A stretch of 60,294 nt of DNA from WRAI01 sp031549605 (GTDB lineage Bacteria > Bacillota > Clostridia > Oscillospirales > UBA929), in assembly GCA_031549605.1 (NCBI GenBank), contig JAVBPM010000023.1:1-60294 (forward strand), read 5' to 3'. The notes under the pieces were generated by a model. It saw nothing but the letters and a program-made list of their open reading frames with translations, made no database searches and was not told where the DNA came from. The position numbers were made by a program, and so were the translations under genes. Of the stretch, positions 52,876 to 60,294 are shown piece by piece. Each line of letters opens with the position of its first letter. Position 1 is the first letter of the stretch.

Positions 52876-52879
<4 letters not shown>

Positions 52880-54255
52880 AGCTGTGGGCGGGTCGGTCGG
52901 CCGTTGAGGTCGACACGCAGGCCAATGACTTTCACTCCTCCATCCGCTTTGACCAGCGGCTGTACCGGCAGGACATCGAGGGCAGCATCGCCCACGCGAC
53001 CATGCTGGGCGTGCAGGGCATTCTCGACGCCGGTGAGGTCGACAAAATCGTCGACGGGCTGCGCGGCATTTTAGCTGACATCGAGGCGGGCACCGTCGCC
53101 TTTTCGGTCGACGCCGAGGACATTCACATGAACATTGAAAGCCTGCTGACCCAACGCATCGGCGACGCGGGCAAGCGGCTGCACACGGCGCGCAGCCGCA
53201 ACGATCAGGTGGCCACCGACCTGCGGCTGTACACCAAGGAGCGCATCGACGACCTGACCGCCGCGCTGCGCGGCGTACTGAAAGCGCTGCTGGACAAGGC
53301 GGCGGCGCACACCAAGACGATTATGCCCGGCTTTACCCACCTGCAACACGCGCAGCCGGTGACCTTTGCCCACCACCTCATGGCCTACGCCGAGATGGTC
53401 AAGCGCGATTTGACGCGGCTAAGTGACTGCAAAACGCGCATGGACGAGTGCCCGCTGGGCGCCGGTGCGCTGGCCACCACGACCTATCCCATCAACCGCG
53501 CGGCCACGGCGCAGGCGCTTGGGTTTGCCGGTGTCATGGCCAACGCGCAGGACGCCGTCAGCGACCGCGACTATGTCATCGAGCTGCTGTCGGCGCTGAG
53601 CATCATCATGATGCACCTGTCGCGCTGCTGCGAGGAGCTAATTTTGTGGTCGAGCAGTGAGTTTGGCTTTATCGAGCTGGACGACGCCTACAGCACCGGC
53701 TCGTCGATTATGCCGCAGAAGAAAAACCCCGACATGGCCGAGCTGATGCGCGGCAAAACGGGTCGCGTCTATGGCGCGTTGATGGCCATGCTGACGGTCA
53801 TGAAGGGACTGCCGCTGGCCTACAACAAGGATTTGCAGGAGGACAAGGAGACGCTGTTTGACGCGCTGGACACCGTCAGCGCCTGCCTGTCTGTCTTTAC
53901 GCCCATGCTGGCCACGCTGCGCGTGCGCGACAGCGCGCTTGCCGCCGCCGCCGACCGCGGCTACCTCAACGCCACCGACTGCGCCGACTATCTGGTGCGC
54001 AAGGGCTTGCCCTTCCGCGAGGCGTATGGTATTGTGGGACGCCTTGTGGCGCAGTGCCTGGAGCTAAACCTGCCGCTTGATTTGCTGCCGTTGGCCGTCT
54101 ATCAAAAGGCGTCGCCGCTGTTTGACGACGACATTGTCGACTGCCTGTCGCTTCACCGCTGCGTCGAGGGACGCGCCGTGCCCGGCGGACCGGCACAGCA
54201 GGCGGTGCGCGCGCACATCGACGCGCTGCGCGACTGGCTGGGGTGCAGACCATGA
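52876..54255 (+). CDS. argH: Argininosuccinate lyase
   Basis: 459 residues. Splits argininosuccinate to arginine and fumarate. GSSIMPQKKNPD is the catalytic signature loop; TARSRNDQVATD and HLQHAQPVTFAHH are further fumarase/aspartase superfamily motifs. GTG start within the argG stop (GTGA). Confidence 0.97.
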
Positions 54256-55193
54256 CCAAGGTTTTCATCGACGGGCGCGAGGGCACGACCGGTCTGCAGC
54301 TGCAGCAGCGCTTAGAGGCGTTGGGCGACGTGCAGCTGATTGTGCTGGACGAGGCGCTGCGCAAGGACACCTTTGCCCGCCGCGAGGCGCTCAATGCCGC
54401 TGATTTTGCCTTTCTCTGCCTGCCCGACGCCGCCGCCCGCGAGGCGGTGGCGCTGCTTGACAACGACAGCACCGTCGTCATCGACGCCTCGACCGCCCAC
54501 CGCACGGAGGCGGGCTGGGCCTACGGCTTTCCCGAGCTGTCCGACGCCCACGCCAAGGCGGTGGCCGAATCTAGGCGCATTGCCGTGCCCGGCTGCCACG
54601 CCAGCGGCTTTTGCGCGCTGGTCTACCCGCTGGTGGCCGCCGGACTGGTGAGTGCCGACACGCAGCTGAGCTGCTTTTCGCTGACCGGCTACACCGGCGG
54701 CGGCAAGGCCATGATTGCCGAGTACGAGCAAAACCGGACGTCCGGTGACAAGTTCCACGCGCCGAGGCCCTACGCGCTGACGTTGCAGCACAAGCACCTG
54801 CCCGAAATGACAGCCGTCTGTGGGCTGGACAAAACGCCCTGGTTTCTGCCGACGGTCGGCGACTTTCCGCAGGGCATGACCGTCACGCTGCCGCTGACGC
54901 GCGATATGATGAAGCAGCCACTGTCGCTGCTGGCGCTGCAGGAGTTTTACGCCCACTACTACCAAGACCGTGGCGCCGTGCGCGTGTTGCAGCCCAACTC
55001 GGGCGACGACGCCGGACGCCTTGACCCGACGGCACTGGCCGGTTGCGACGACATGGAAATTATGCTGTTCGGCCACGACGAGCAAATGCTGCTCGTCGCG
55101 CGGCTGGACAACCTGGGCAAAGGCGCGGCAGGCGCGGCTGTGCAGGTGTTTGAGCTGAAACGGGGGAGTAGTTGTGGAAAAACGAACGCTTAG
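54252..55193 (+). CDS. argC: N-acetyl-gamma-glutamyl-phosphate reductase, short type
   Basis: 313 residues, the compact second type of ArgC. Reduces N-acetylglutamyl phosphate with NADPH. NAD(P) loop DGREGTTGLQL, active-site Cys in AVPGCHASGF. ATG overlaps argH stop (ATGA). Its 3' end overlaps the next gene by 20 bp. Confidence 0.95.
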   Translation: MTKVFIDGREGTTGLQLQQRLEALGDVQLIVLDEALRKDTFARREALNAADFAFLCLPDAAAREAVALLDNDSTVVIDASTAHRTEAGWAYGFPELSDAHAKAVAESRRIAVPGCHASGFCALVYPLVAAGLVSADTQLSCFSLTGYTGGGKAMIAEYEQNRTSGDKFHAPRPYALTLQHKHLPEMTAVCGLDKTPWFLPTVGDFPQGMTVTLPLTRDMMKQPLSLLALQEFYAHYYQDRGAVRVLQPNSGDDAGRLDPTALAGCDDMEIMLFGHDEQMLLVARLDNLGKGAAGAAVQVFELKRGSSCGKTNA

Positions 55194-55614
55194 GCTGCTG
55201 GGAGCCGGTACCGGCCTTTTGCTGTTGCTGGTCATCATTACCATCAGTTTTTTTTGGATCAGGCAGTTGAATAATGGCGATGCGTCGGACGCCCACATTG
55301 ACGTGGGCGAATCGACGACGCGCAGCCTGTCTGACCGCAAAACGGCGGCAGACGTCGTGCTGGATGAGTTTCGCAGCTTTAAGGATTGCACGCTGCTCAA
55401 TCTGCGGTATGACGAGCAGCTGACCCAGGACGAACTCCGAATAGACCTGGCGCCCGACGCCGACCTGTTTATCTCATTTTACAGCGATTTCAAAACCGGC
55501 GACAAACACGACGGCGGGTTTGAATCGAATAGCGTCTACAAAAACTGGAAATGGACGGTTGGCCGCGACGCCGCAACGGGCGAGTGGACGGTTGTTTCAT
55601 ACGGCTACGCCTAA
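55174..55614 (+). CDS. Small single-pass membrane protein inside the arg operon
   Basis: 146 residues. One N-terminal helix (about 8-30), then an external domain (DVVLDEFRSFKDCTLLNLRY and WKWTVGRDAATGEWTVVSYG). It resembles small DUF4829-type secreted domains, recalled and not searched. GTG 55174 follows GGGGGAG, overlapping argC by 20 bp, and argJ begins 30 bp after it. No role in arginine synthesis is evident; it may be a recent insertion or a sensor. Confidence 0.7.
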   Translation: MEKRTLRLLGAGTGLLLLLVIITISFFWIRQLNNGDASDAHIDVGESTTRSLSDRKTAADVVLDEFRSFKDCTLLNLRYDEQLTQDELRIDLAPDADLFISFYSDFKTGDKHDGGFESNSVYKNWKWTVGRDAATGEWTVVSYGYA

Positions 55615-55644
55615 GCCAATATCACAACACACGGAGGAATCCCC

Positions 55645-56859
55645 ATGCCATTCATCAACGGCGGCGTGACCGCTGCCAAGGGCTTTACCGCCGCCGGTAT
55701 CCATGCCGGTATCCGCAAGAATAAGAGCAAGCTCGACCTCGCGCTGCTGGTGGCCGACGCGACCGCCGTCTGCGCCGCGACCTACACCACCAACGTCGTC
55801 AAGGCCGACCCGCTGCTGGTAACGCAGCAGCATCTGGCCAACGGCCAAGCGCGCGCGGTGGTCATTAACAGCGGCAACGCCAACGCCTGCGCCATCGACG
55901 GCTACGCCAACGCGCAGCTGACGGCGCGCGAGGCCGCCGCCGTGCTGGGCGTAGACCCGACCGACGTTTTGGTCGCCAGCACCGGCGTCATTGGCCAGCG
56001 GCTACCCGTCGAAACCATTGTCGCGGCGCTGCCGACGCTGAGCCAAAAGCTGTCGGTCGACGGCGCACACGACGCCGCGCTGGCGATTATGACCACCGAC
56101 ACCACGTGTAAAGAATGCGCCGTGGCGCTGGAGCTTTCCGGCGTGCAAGTGACCATCGGCGGCATGGCCAAGGGCAGCGGCATGATTCACCCCAACATGG
56201 GCACGATGCTGGCCTTTGTCACCACCGACTGCGCCATCGAGCGGCCGTTGCTGCAACAGGCGCTGCGCGGTGTCACCGACAAAACCTTCAACCGCGTTAG
56301 CGTCGACGGCGACACCTCGACCAACGACATGTGCATTGTCATGGCGTCGGGCGCGGCGCACAACGCGCTTATTTCCGAGAAAAACGACGACTACGCCGCC
56401 TTTGTACAGGCGCTGACCGCCGTTTGCCGCACGCTGGCGCGCGCCATGGCCGCCGACGGCGAGGGCGCGTCCAAGCTGCTGACCTGCAATGTGTCCAACG
56501 CGCCCGACGAGGCTTCTGCCGTGGCGCTGGCCAAGAGCGTCATCAGCTCTTCGCTGGTCAAGACGGCCATGTTTGGCCGCGACGCCAACTGGGGCCGCGT
56601 CATCTGCGCGCTGGGCTATTCAGGCGTGGCGTTTGACCCAAACACCGTCGACATCGCCTTTGCCGCCGATGGTCAGACGCTGGCCGTCTGCCGGCAGGGC
56701 AGGGGTCTTGACTTTGACGAGGACGCCGCGCTGGCGCTGCTGAGCCACCACGAGGTCGATATAAACGTCGATTTACACGCCGGAAACGCCAGCGCCGACG
56801 CGTACGGCTGTGATTTGACGTATGGCTACGTTAAAATTAACGGCGATTATAGAACCTAA
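55645..56859 (+). CDS. argJ: Bifunctional glutamate N-acetyltransferase / ornithine acetyltransferase
   Basis: 404 residues. Transfers acetyl from acetylornithine to glutamate. KGSGMIHPNMGTMLAFVT contains the self-cleavage site, with nucleophile Thr in GTML (GTM instead of the more usual ATM). GDTSTNDM and FGRDANWGR are further signatures. ACGGAGGAA upstream. Followed at once by repeat family 2 copy C. Confidence 0.96.
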   Translation: MPFINGGVTAAKGFTAAGIHAGIRKNKSKLDLALLVADATAVCAATYTTNVVKADPLLVTQQHLANGQARAVVINSGNANACAIDGYANAQLTAREAAAVLGVDPTDVLVASTGVIGQRLPVETIVAALPTLSQKLSVDGAHDAALAIMTTDTTCKECAVALELSGVQVTIGGMAKGSGMIHPNMGTMLAFVTTDCAIERPLLQQALRGVTDKTFNRVSVDGDTSTNDMCIVMASGAAHNALISEKNDDYAAFVQALTAVCRTLARAMAADGEGASKLLTCNVSNAPDEASAVALAKSVISSSLVKTAMFGRDANWGRVICALGYSGVAFDPNTVDIAFAADGQTLAVCRQGRGLDFDEDAALALLSHHEVDINVDLHAGNASADAYGCDLTYGYVKINGDYRT

Positions 56860-56860
56860 T

Positions 56861-57044
56861 GGCTTGAGCCGATTGACCCGTTACGGATGCGGCAACGCGC
56901 CGCGACCATCAACGCAAACAACTCGGAATAGACGCAGGCCACGCTCGCAAGCGAGGACGGCGGCTGTTTTGAGTTATGAAGTCGTTGTGGGCACGGTGTG
57001 ATTGCGGCTGCCGTTAGGGGTCAGGCGGCGAGTGCCGATAGCAC
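56861..57044 (+). repeat. Repeat family 2, copy C (between argJ and argB)
   Basis: Starts one base after the argJ stop with GGCTTGAGCC. Closing stem TGACCCGTTACGG / CCGTTAGGGGTCA, second stem with CGCGCCGCGACCA and TGGGCACGGTGTG (several G-U), third stem AACTCGGAATAG/CTGTTTTGAGTT, apex GCTCGCAAGCGAG, tail TGCCGATAGCAC. Paired bases differ from copies A and B on both arms. It occupies the whole argJ-argB gap and is transcribed in the operon. Confidence 0.83.
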
Positions 57045-57075
57045 CGAAATTTACAAACCTAGGAGGCTGCCCACC

Positions 57076-57939
57076 ATGATTCACATCGACAACCTCAACC
57101 GCGCCGAGGTGCTGAGCGAGGCGCTGCCCTACATTCAGGAGTACAACAAGCAGATCGTCGTCATCAAGTACGGCGGTGCCGCCATGCAAAGCGCCGAGCT
57201 GAAACAGGCCGTTATCAGCGACATCGTGCTGCTGAGCTTGGTCGGCATCAAGGTCGTGCTGGTGCACGGCGGCGGGCCGGAAATCAACGAGCTGCTGGGC
57301 AAAATGGGCAAGCAGGCCAAGTTTGTCAACGGTCTGCGCTACACCGACGAGGAGACGATGGACGTCGTGCAGATGGTGCTGTGCGGCAAAATCAGCAAGG
57401 AGCTGGTGGCCAAAATCGGCCAGACGGGCGGTCGCGCGCTCAGCCTGTCGGGCATAGACGGCAACCTGTTTACCGCCCGTCGCATGACCGAGGAGGGCGA
57501 CCTCGGGCTGGTGGGCGACATTGTCGGCGTCGACCCGCAGCCGGTGCTCGACGCGCTGGACAACGGCTATATCCCCGTCATCTCAACCGTGGCGGCGGGA
57601 CAGGACGCCAACGTCAGCTACAACATCAACGCCGACACCGCCGCGTCGCGGCTGGCCATCGCGCTCAAGGCCAAGAAGCTGATGCTGCTGACCGACGTGC
57701 GCGGCATACTGCGCGACGCCAGGGACGACAGCACGCTGCTGCCCGTCGTGCCGCTGCACGAGGTGCCGCGTCTGGTCAAGGAAAAGGTCATCACCGGCGG
57801 CATGAAGCCCAAGGTCGACTGCTGCGTACAAGCCGTCCGCGAGGGCGTAACCCGCACCCACATCCTAGACGGCCGCATCCCGCATGCCATTCTCATTGAG
57901 CTGCTGAGTAATACTGGGGTCGGTACCATGATTTTGTAA
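57076..57939 (+). CDS. argB: Acetylglutamate kinase
   Basis: 287 residues. Phosphorylates N-acetylglutamate. VVIKYGGAAM, VHGGGPEINELL and VINxGGMKPK-like ITGGMKPKVDCC identify it. An N-terminal helix of about 25 residues (MIHIDNLNRAEVLSEALPYI) is the feature of arginine-inhibited hexameric forms, so feedback inhibition is likely. ATG 57076 after AGGAGG. Confidence 0.96.
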   Translation: MIHIDNLNRAEVLSEALPYIQEYNKQIVVIKYGGAAMQSAELKQAVISDIVLLSLVGIKVVLVHGGGPEINELLGKMGKQAKFVNGLRYTDEETMDVVQMVLCGKISKELVAKIGQTGGRALSLSGIDGNLFTARRMTEEGDLGLVGDIVGVDPQPVLDALDNGYIPVISTVAAGQDANVSYNINADTAASRLAIALKAKKLMLLTDVRGILRDARDDSTLLPVVPLHEVPRLVKEKVITGGMKPKVDCCVQAVREGVTRTHILDGRIPHAILIELLSNTGVGTMIL

Positions 57940-58117
57940 TGGCTTGAGCCGGTTGAACCGTTACGGATGCGGCAACGCGCCGCGACCATCAACGCAAGTA
58001 ACTCGGAATAGGCGGTGGGCACACCGCGTGTGGCCATCGACTGTTTCGAGTTATGAAGTCGTTGTGGGCGCGGTGTGCTTGCCAGCAGCCGTTAGGGTTC
58101 AGGCGGCGAGTGCCGAT
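57940..58117 (+). repeat. Repeat family 2, copy D (between argB and argD)
   Basis: Starts at the base after the argB stop. Closing stem TGAACCGTTACGG / CCGTTAGGGTTCA: against copy C, TGACCC/GGGTCA became TGAACC/GGTTCA, a compensated change. The third stem is AACTCGGAATAG/CTGTTTCGAGTT, and the apex carries GGTGGGCACACCGCGTGTGGCC. The tail is TGCCGATCCCC, lacking the AGCAC of the other copies. High identity to copy C suggests a local duplication. Confidence 0.83.
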
Positions 58118-58160
58118 CCCCGCGCCATGCCGCGCCACCCACCACAAGGAGGTACGCCCC

Positions 58161-59303
58161 ATGTCCCACATTATGAACACCTACGCCCGCTTCGACGTCA
58201 CGTTCACGCGCGGCGAGGGCGCGACGCTCTACGACGACGCCGGCAAGGCGTACATCGACTTTGCGTCGGGCATCGGCGTCAACAGCGTCGGCTACGCTCA
58301 CCCCGAATGGGTGGCGGCCGTGTCGCAACAAGCCGCCACACTGGCGCACGTCAGCAACCTCTACCACACGCAGCCCGCCGCCGCGCTGGCCGATAAGCTG
58401 TGTGCGCTCAGCGGGCTGGACAGCGTCTTTTTCGCCAACTCGGGCGCAGAGGCCAACGAGGGTGCGATTAAGCTGGCGCGCAAGTACGCCCGCGACAAGC
58501 GCGGCGAGGGCGAGTACCTCATCGCCACACTGACCAACTCCTTCCACGGCCGCACGATGGCGACGCTGTCGGCGACGGGACAGGACAAGTTTCACCAGCA
58601 CTTTGACCCCTTTTTGAAAGGGTTTATCCACATCGACGCCCATGATGTCACGGCGCTGAACAACCTGCCCGACAACGTCATCGCCATTCTGGCCGAGCCG
58701 GTGCAGGGCGAGGGCGGCGTACTGCCGCTGACGCCCGACTACTGGCAGGCGCTGCGCCGCTGGTGCAGCGACCACGACGCGCTGCTGCTGGCCGACGAGG
58801 TGCAGACCGGGCTCGGTCGCACGGGCGGCTGGTTTGCCTATCAGGCGCTGGGCGCAACGCCCGACGTTGTCACCTTTGCCAAGGGCGTGGCCGGTGGTCT
58901 GCCGCTGGGCGGCTTGATTGCGACAAAGCACTGCGCCGACACGCTGACGCCCGGCACGCACGCCACGACGTTTGGCGCAAACCCCGTCTGCTGCGCCGCC
59001 GCGCTGGCGACGCTGGCCATTCTCGAACGCGAGCTGCCGCGCCTGCCCGCCAAGGCACAGCGGCTGAACGAAGCGCTGACGGCACTCAACCTCGGGCCGG
59101 TGCGCGGCGCGGGGCTGATGCTGGGCGTTCAGGTTGGACCGCAGGTGCGAGACGTCGTGCAACGACTGCTGCACAACGGCGTCGTGGCGCTGACCGCCGG
59201 TGCCGACGTGCTGCGGCTGTTGCCGCCGCTGACCATTTCCGACGCAGAGCTCGACAAGGGCATTACGATACTCAACCAAACCATCAAGGAGGCGCTGGCG
59301 TGA
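58161..59303 (+). CDS. argD: Acetylornithine aminotransferase
   Basis: 380 residues, fold-type I PLP enzyme. NSGAEANEGAIKLARKY, LLLADEVQTGLGRTG, and the PLP lysine in VVTFAKGVAGGLPLGG. Converts N-acetylglutamate semialdehyde to N-acetylornithine. ATG 58161 after AAGGAGG. Overlaps argF by four bases. Confidence 0.95.
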   Translation: MSHIMNTYARFDVTFTRGEGATLYDDAGKAYIDFASGIGVNSVGYAHPEWVAAVSQQAATLAHVSNLYHTQPAAALADKLCALSGLDSVFFANSGAEANEGAIKLARKYARDKRGEGEYLIATLTNSFHGRTMATLSATGQDKFHQHFDPFLKGFIHIDAHDVTALNNLPDNVIAILAEPVQGEGGVLPLTPDYWQALRRWCSDHDALLLADEVQTGLGRTGGWFAYQALGATPDVVTFAKGVAGGLPLGGLIATKHCADTLTPGTHATTFGANPVCCAAALATLAILERELPRLPAKAQRLNEALTALNLGPVRGAGLMLGVQVGPQVRDVVQRLLHNGVVALTAGADVLRLLPPLTISDAELDKGITILNQTIKEALA

Positions 59304-60205
59304 AAAAAGACCTGTTAAAAATGCTGGACATGAGTGCCGAGGACATCGAGCAGGTGCTCAATCTGGCCGACCAAATGAAGTACAATCAGAAAAAGGGCAT
59401 ACCCCACCGCGCACTGGAGGGCAAGTCGCTGGCCATGATTTTCAGCAAGGCGTCGACGCGCACGCGCGTGTCGTTTGAGGTTGGCATGCACCAGTTGGGC
59501 GGCACAGCGCTCTTTCTCAGCGCCAACGACCTGCAGCTGGGACGCGGCGAGCCCGTCTGCGACACCGCCGCCGTGCTCAGCCGCTATGTCGACGGCATCA
59601 TGATTCGCACCTACCACCAGTCGGATGTCGAGGAGCTGGCCGCGCACGCCAGCGTGCCGGTCATCAACGGGCTGACCGATTTTGCCCATCCCTGCCAGGT
59701 GCTGGCCGACCTGATGACCATCCGCGAGCGCTTCCACACGCTGGAGGGGCTCAAGCTGGCCTACGTCGGCGACGGCAACAACATGGCCAACTCGCTGATT
59801 GTCGGGTGCTTGAAGGTGAAAATGACCGTGGCCTGCGCGTCGCCCAAGGGCTACGAGCCCGACGCGCGGGTGCTAGACTTTGCCAACGCCAACGGCGGCT
59901 TTACGCTGACCAACGACCCCGCCGAGGCGGTCGCCGACGCCGATGTCGTGGTGACCGACGTCTGGGCCAGCATGGGGCAGGAAGCCGAGCACGCCCAGCG
60001 CGTGCAAGCCTTTGCCGGCTACCAGCTGACGTTGCCGCTGCTAAGTGCCGCCAAGCCAACGGCCATCGTGCTGCACTGCCTGCCCGCCCACCGCGGCGAA
60101 GAAATCGCCGCCGACGTACTGGACAAATACAGCGACGTCATCTTTGAAGAAGCCGAAAACCGCCTGCATGCACAGAAGGCCGTCATGGCGTTGTTGATGG
60201 GGTGA
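59300..60205 (+). CDS. argF: Ornithine carbamoyltransferase
   Basis: 301 residues. Carbamoyl-phosphate loop SKASTRTRVSFE, FAHPCQVLAD and HCLPAHRGEEI mark an anabolic OTCase. GTG 59300 overlaps the argD stop (GTGA). Last gene of the operon, completing the acetyl cycle and citrulline synthesis together with argGHCJBD. Confidence 0.96.
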   Translation: MKKDLLKMLDMSAEDIEQVLNLADQMKYNQKKGIPHRALEGKSLAMIFSKASTRTRVSFEVGMHQLGGTALFLSANDLQLGRGEPVCDTAAVLSRYVDGIMIRTYHQSDVEELAAHASVPVINGLTDFAHPCQVLADLMTIRERFHTLEGLKLAYVGDGNNMANSLIVGCLKVKMTVACASPKGYEPDARVLDFANANGGFTLTNDPAEAVADADVVVTDVWASMGQEAEHAQRVQAFAGYQLTLPLLSAAKPTAIVLHCLPAHRGEEIAADVLDKYSDVIFEEAENRLHAQKAVMALLMG

Positions 60206-60226
60206 GGCGGCTGTGTCCAAATAAAG

Positions 60227-60250
60227 AATCACCCTGCATACAGGGTGATT
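60227..60250 (+). terminator. Probable terminator of the arg operon
   Basis: AATCACCCTG-cata-CAGGGTGATT is a perfect 10-bp stem 21 bp after argF; T-run is short. Confidence 0.7.
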
Positions 60251-60275
60251 GATACAGAAGATGAATTTGTATTTA

Positions 60276-60284
60276 TGGTATACT
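60276..60284 (+). promoter_or_regulatory. Extended -10 promoter element at the window end
   Basis: TGGTATACT matches an extended -10 (TGnTATACT). The -35 position (about 60256-60261) is poor. It would drive a gene beyond the window, whose RBS may begin at ttggaga. Confidence 0.45.
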
Positions 60285-60294
60285 TGGAGAACAA

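Noticed and set aside
58763..59299. Long N-terminal extension of argF reaching back into argD
   Set aside because: The extension is an out-of-frame shadow of argD; GTG 59300 gives a normal-length OTCase.

Overview
The window looks like a chromosomal segment of a GC-rich, spore-forming Clostridia member, probably of the Oscillospiraceae type. The evidence is a complete spoIIAA-spoIIAB-sigF operon, four SLH-domain surface proteins, many lipoproteins, a CarD regulator, Gram-positive style AGGAGG ribosome binding sites with frequent GTG/TTG starts, and TTGNNN-17-TATNNT promoters. I see no rRNA, tRNA, CRISPR array, transposase or prophage module. The taxonomic call is inference.

Layout. 1-8.8 kb: the 3' part of a transglutaminase-Fn3-SLH protein, a diguanylate cyclase, a VOC protein, a membrane metallophosphoesterase, an ABC exporter, CarD, and a two-HTH regulator with a palindrome in its own promoter. 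8.9-15.3 kb: a 1015-residue secreted protein with an aerolysin/ETX-like segment plus Ig and SLH domains, then a GtrA-GT2-DUF2304-GT-C glycosylation operon. 15.4-21.8 kb: a hybrid sensor kinase followed directly by a lipid-anchored barnase and its barstar, a zinc-ribbon membrane protein, and TM2 and DUF2752 proteins. 22.2-30.2 kb: a 53-residue ribbon-helix-helix protein, lipoproteins, ispD-ispF, a triplicated-domain lipoprotein and a membrane-anchored penicillin-acylase-family hydrolase. 30.3-35.4 kb: a palindrome-rich gap and two SLH/Ig proteins, one of whose promoter and signal-peptide cassettes is duplicated in front of a small lipoprotein. 35.4-38.4 kb: rodA/ftsW, tsaE, tsaB, upp. 38.7-45.1 kb: five tandem paralogous lipoproteins. 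45.3-51.3 kb: the sigF operon, a YeiH transporter, a VanZ-RDD fusion, an MFS protein and an orphan membrane protein. 51.6-60.2 kb: a full arginine operon argGHC-x-JBDF behind a perfect ARG-box-like palindrome.

The most unusual signals are non-coding. Family 1 (three copies, about 255 bp) is a multi-hairpin element; each copy is bracketed by a direct duplication of a locus-specific hairpin that looks like a transcription terminator. Family 2 (four copies, about 180 bp, two of them inside the arg operon) is a multi-stem element whose paired arms change together between copies, so the structure is kept while the sequence varies. Neither carries an ORF I can support. Together with the shuffled promoter/signal-peptide cassettes, the surface pore-former candidate and the exported barnase, they suggest a cell-surface-rich genome shaped by small structured repeats.
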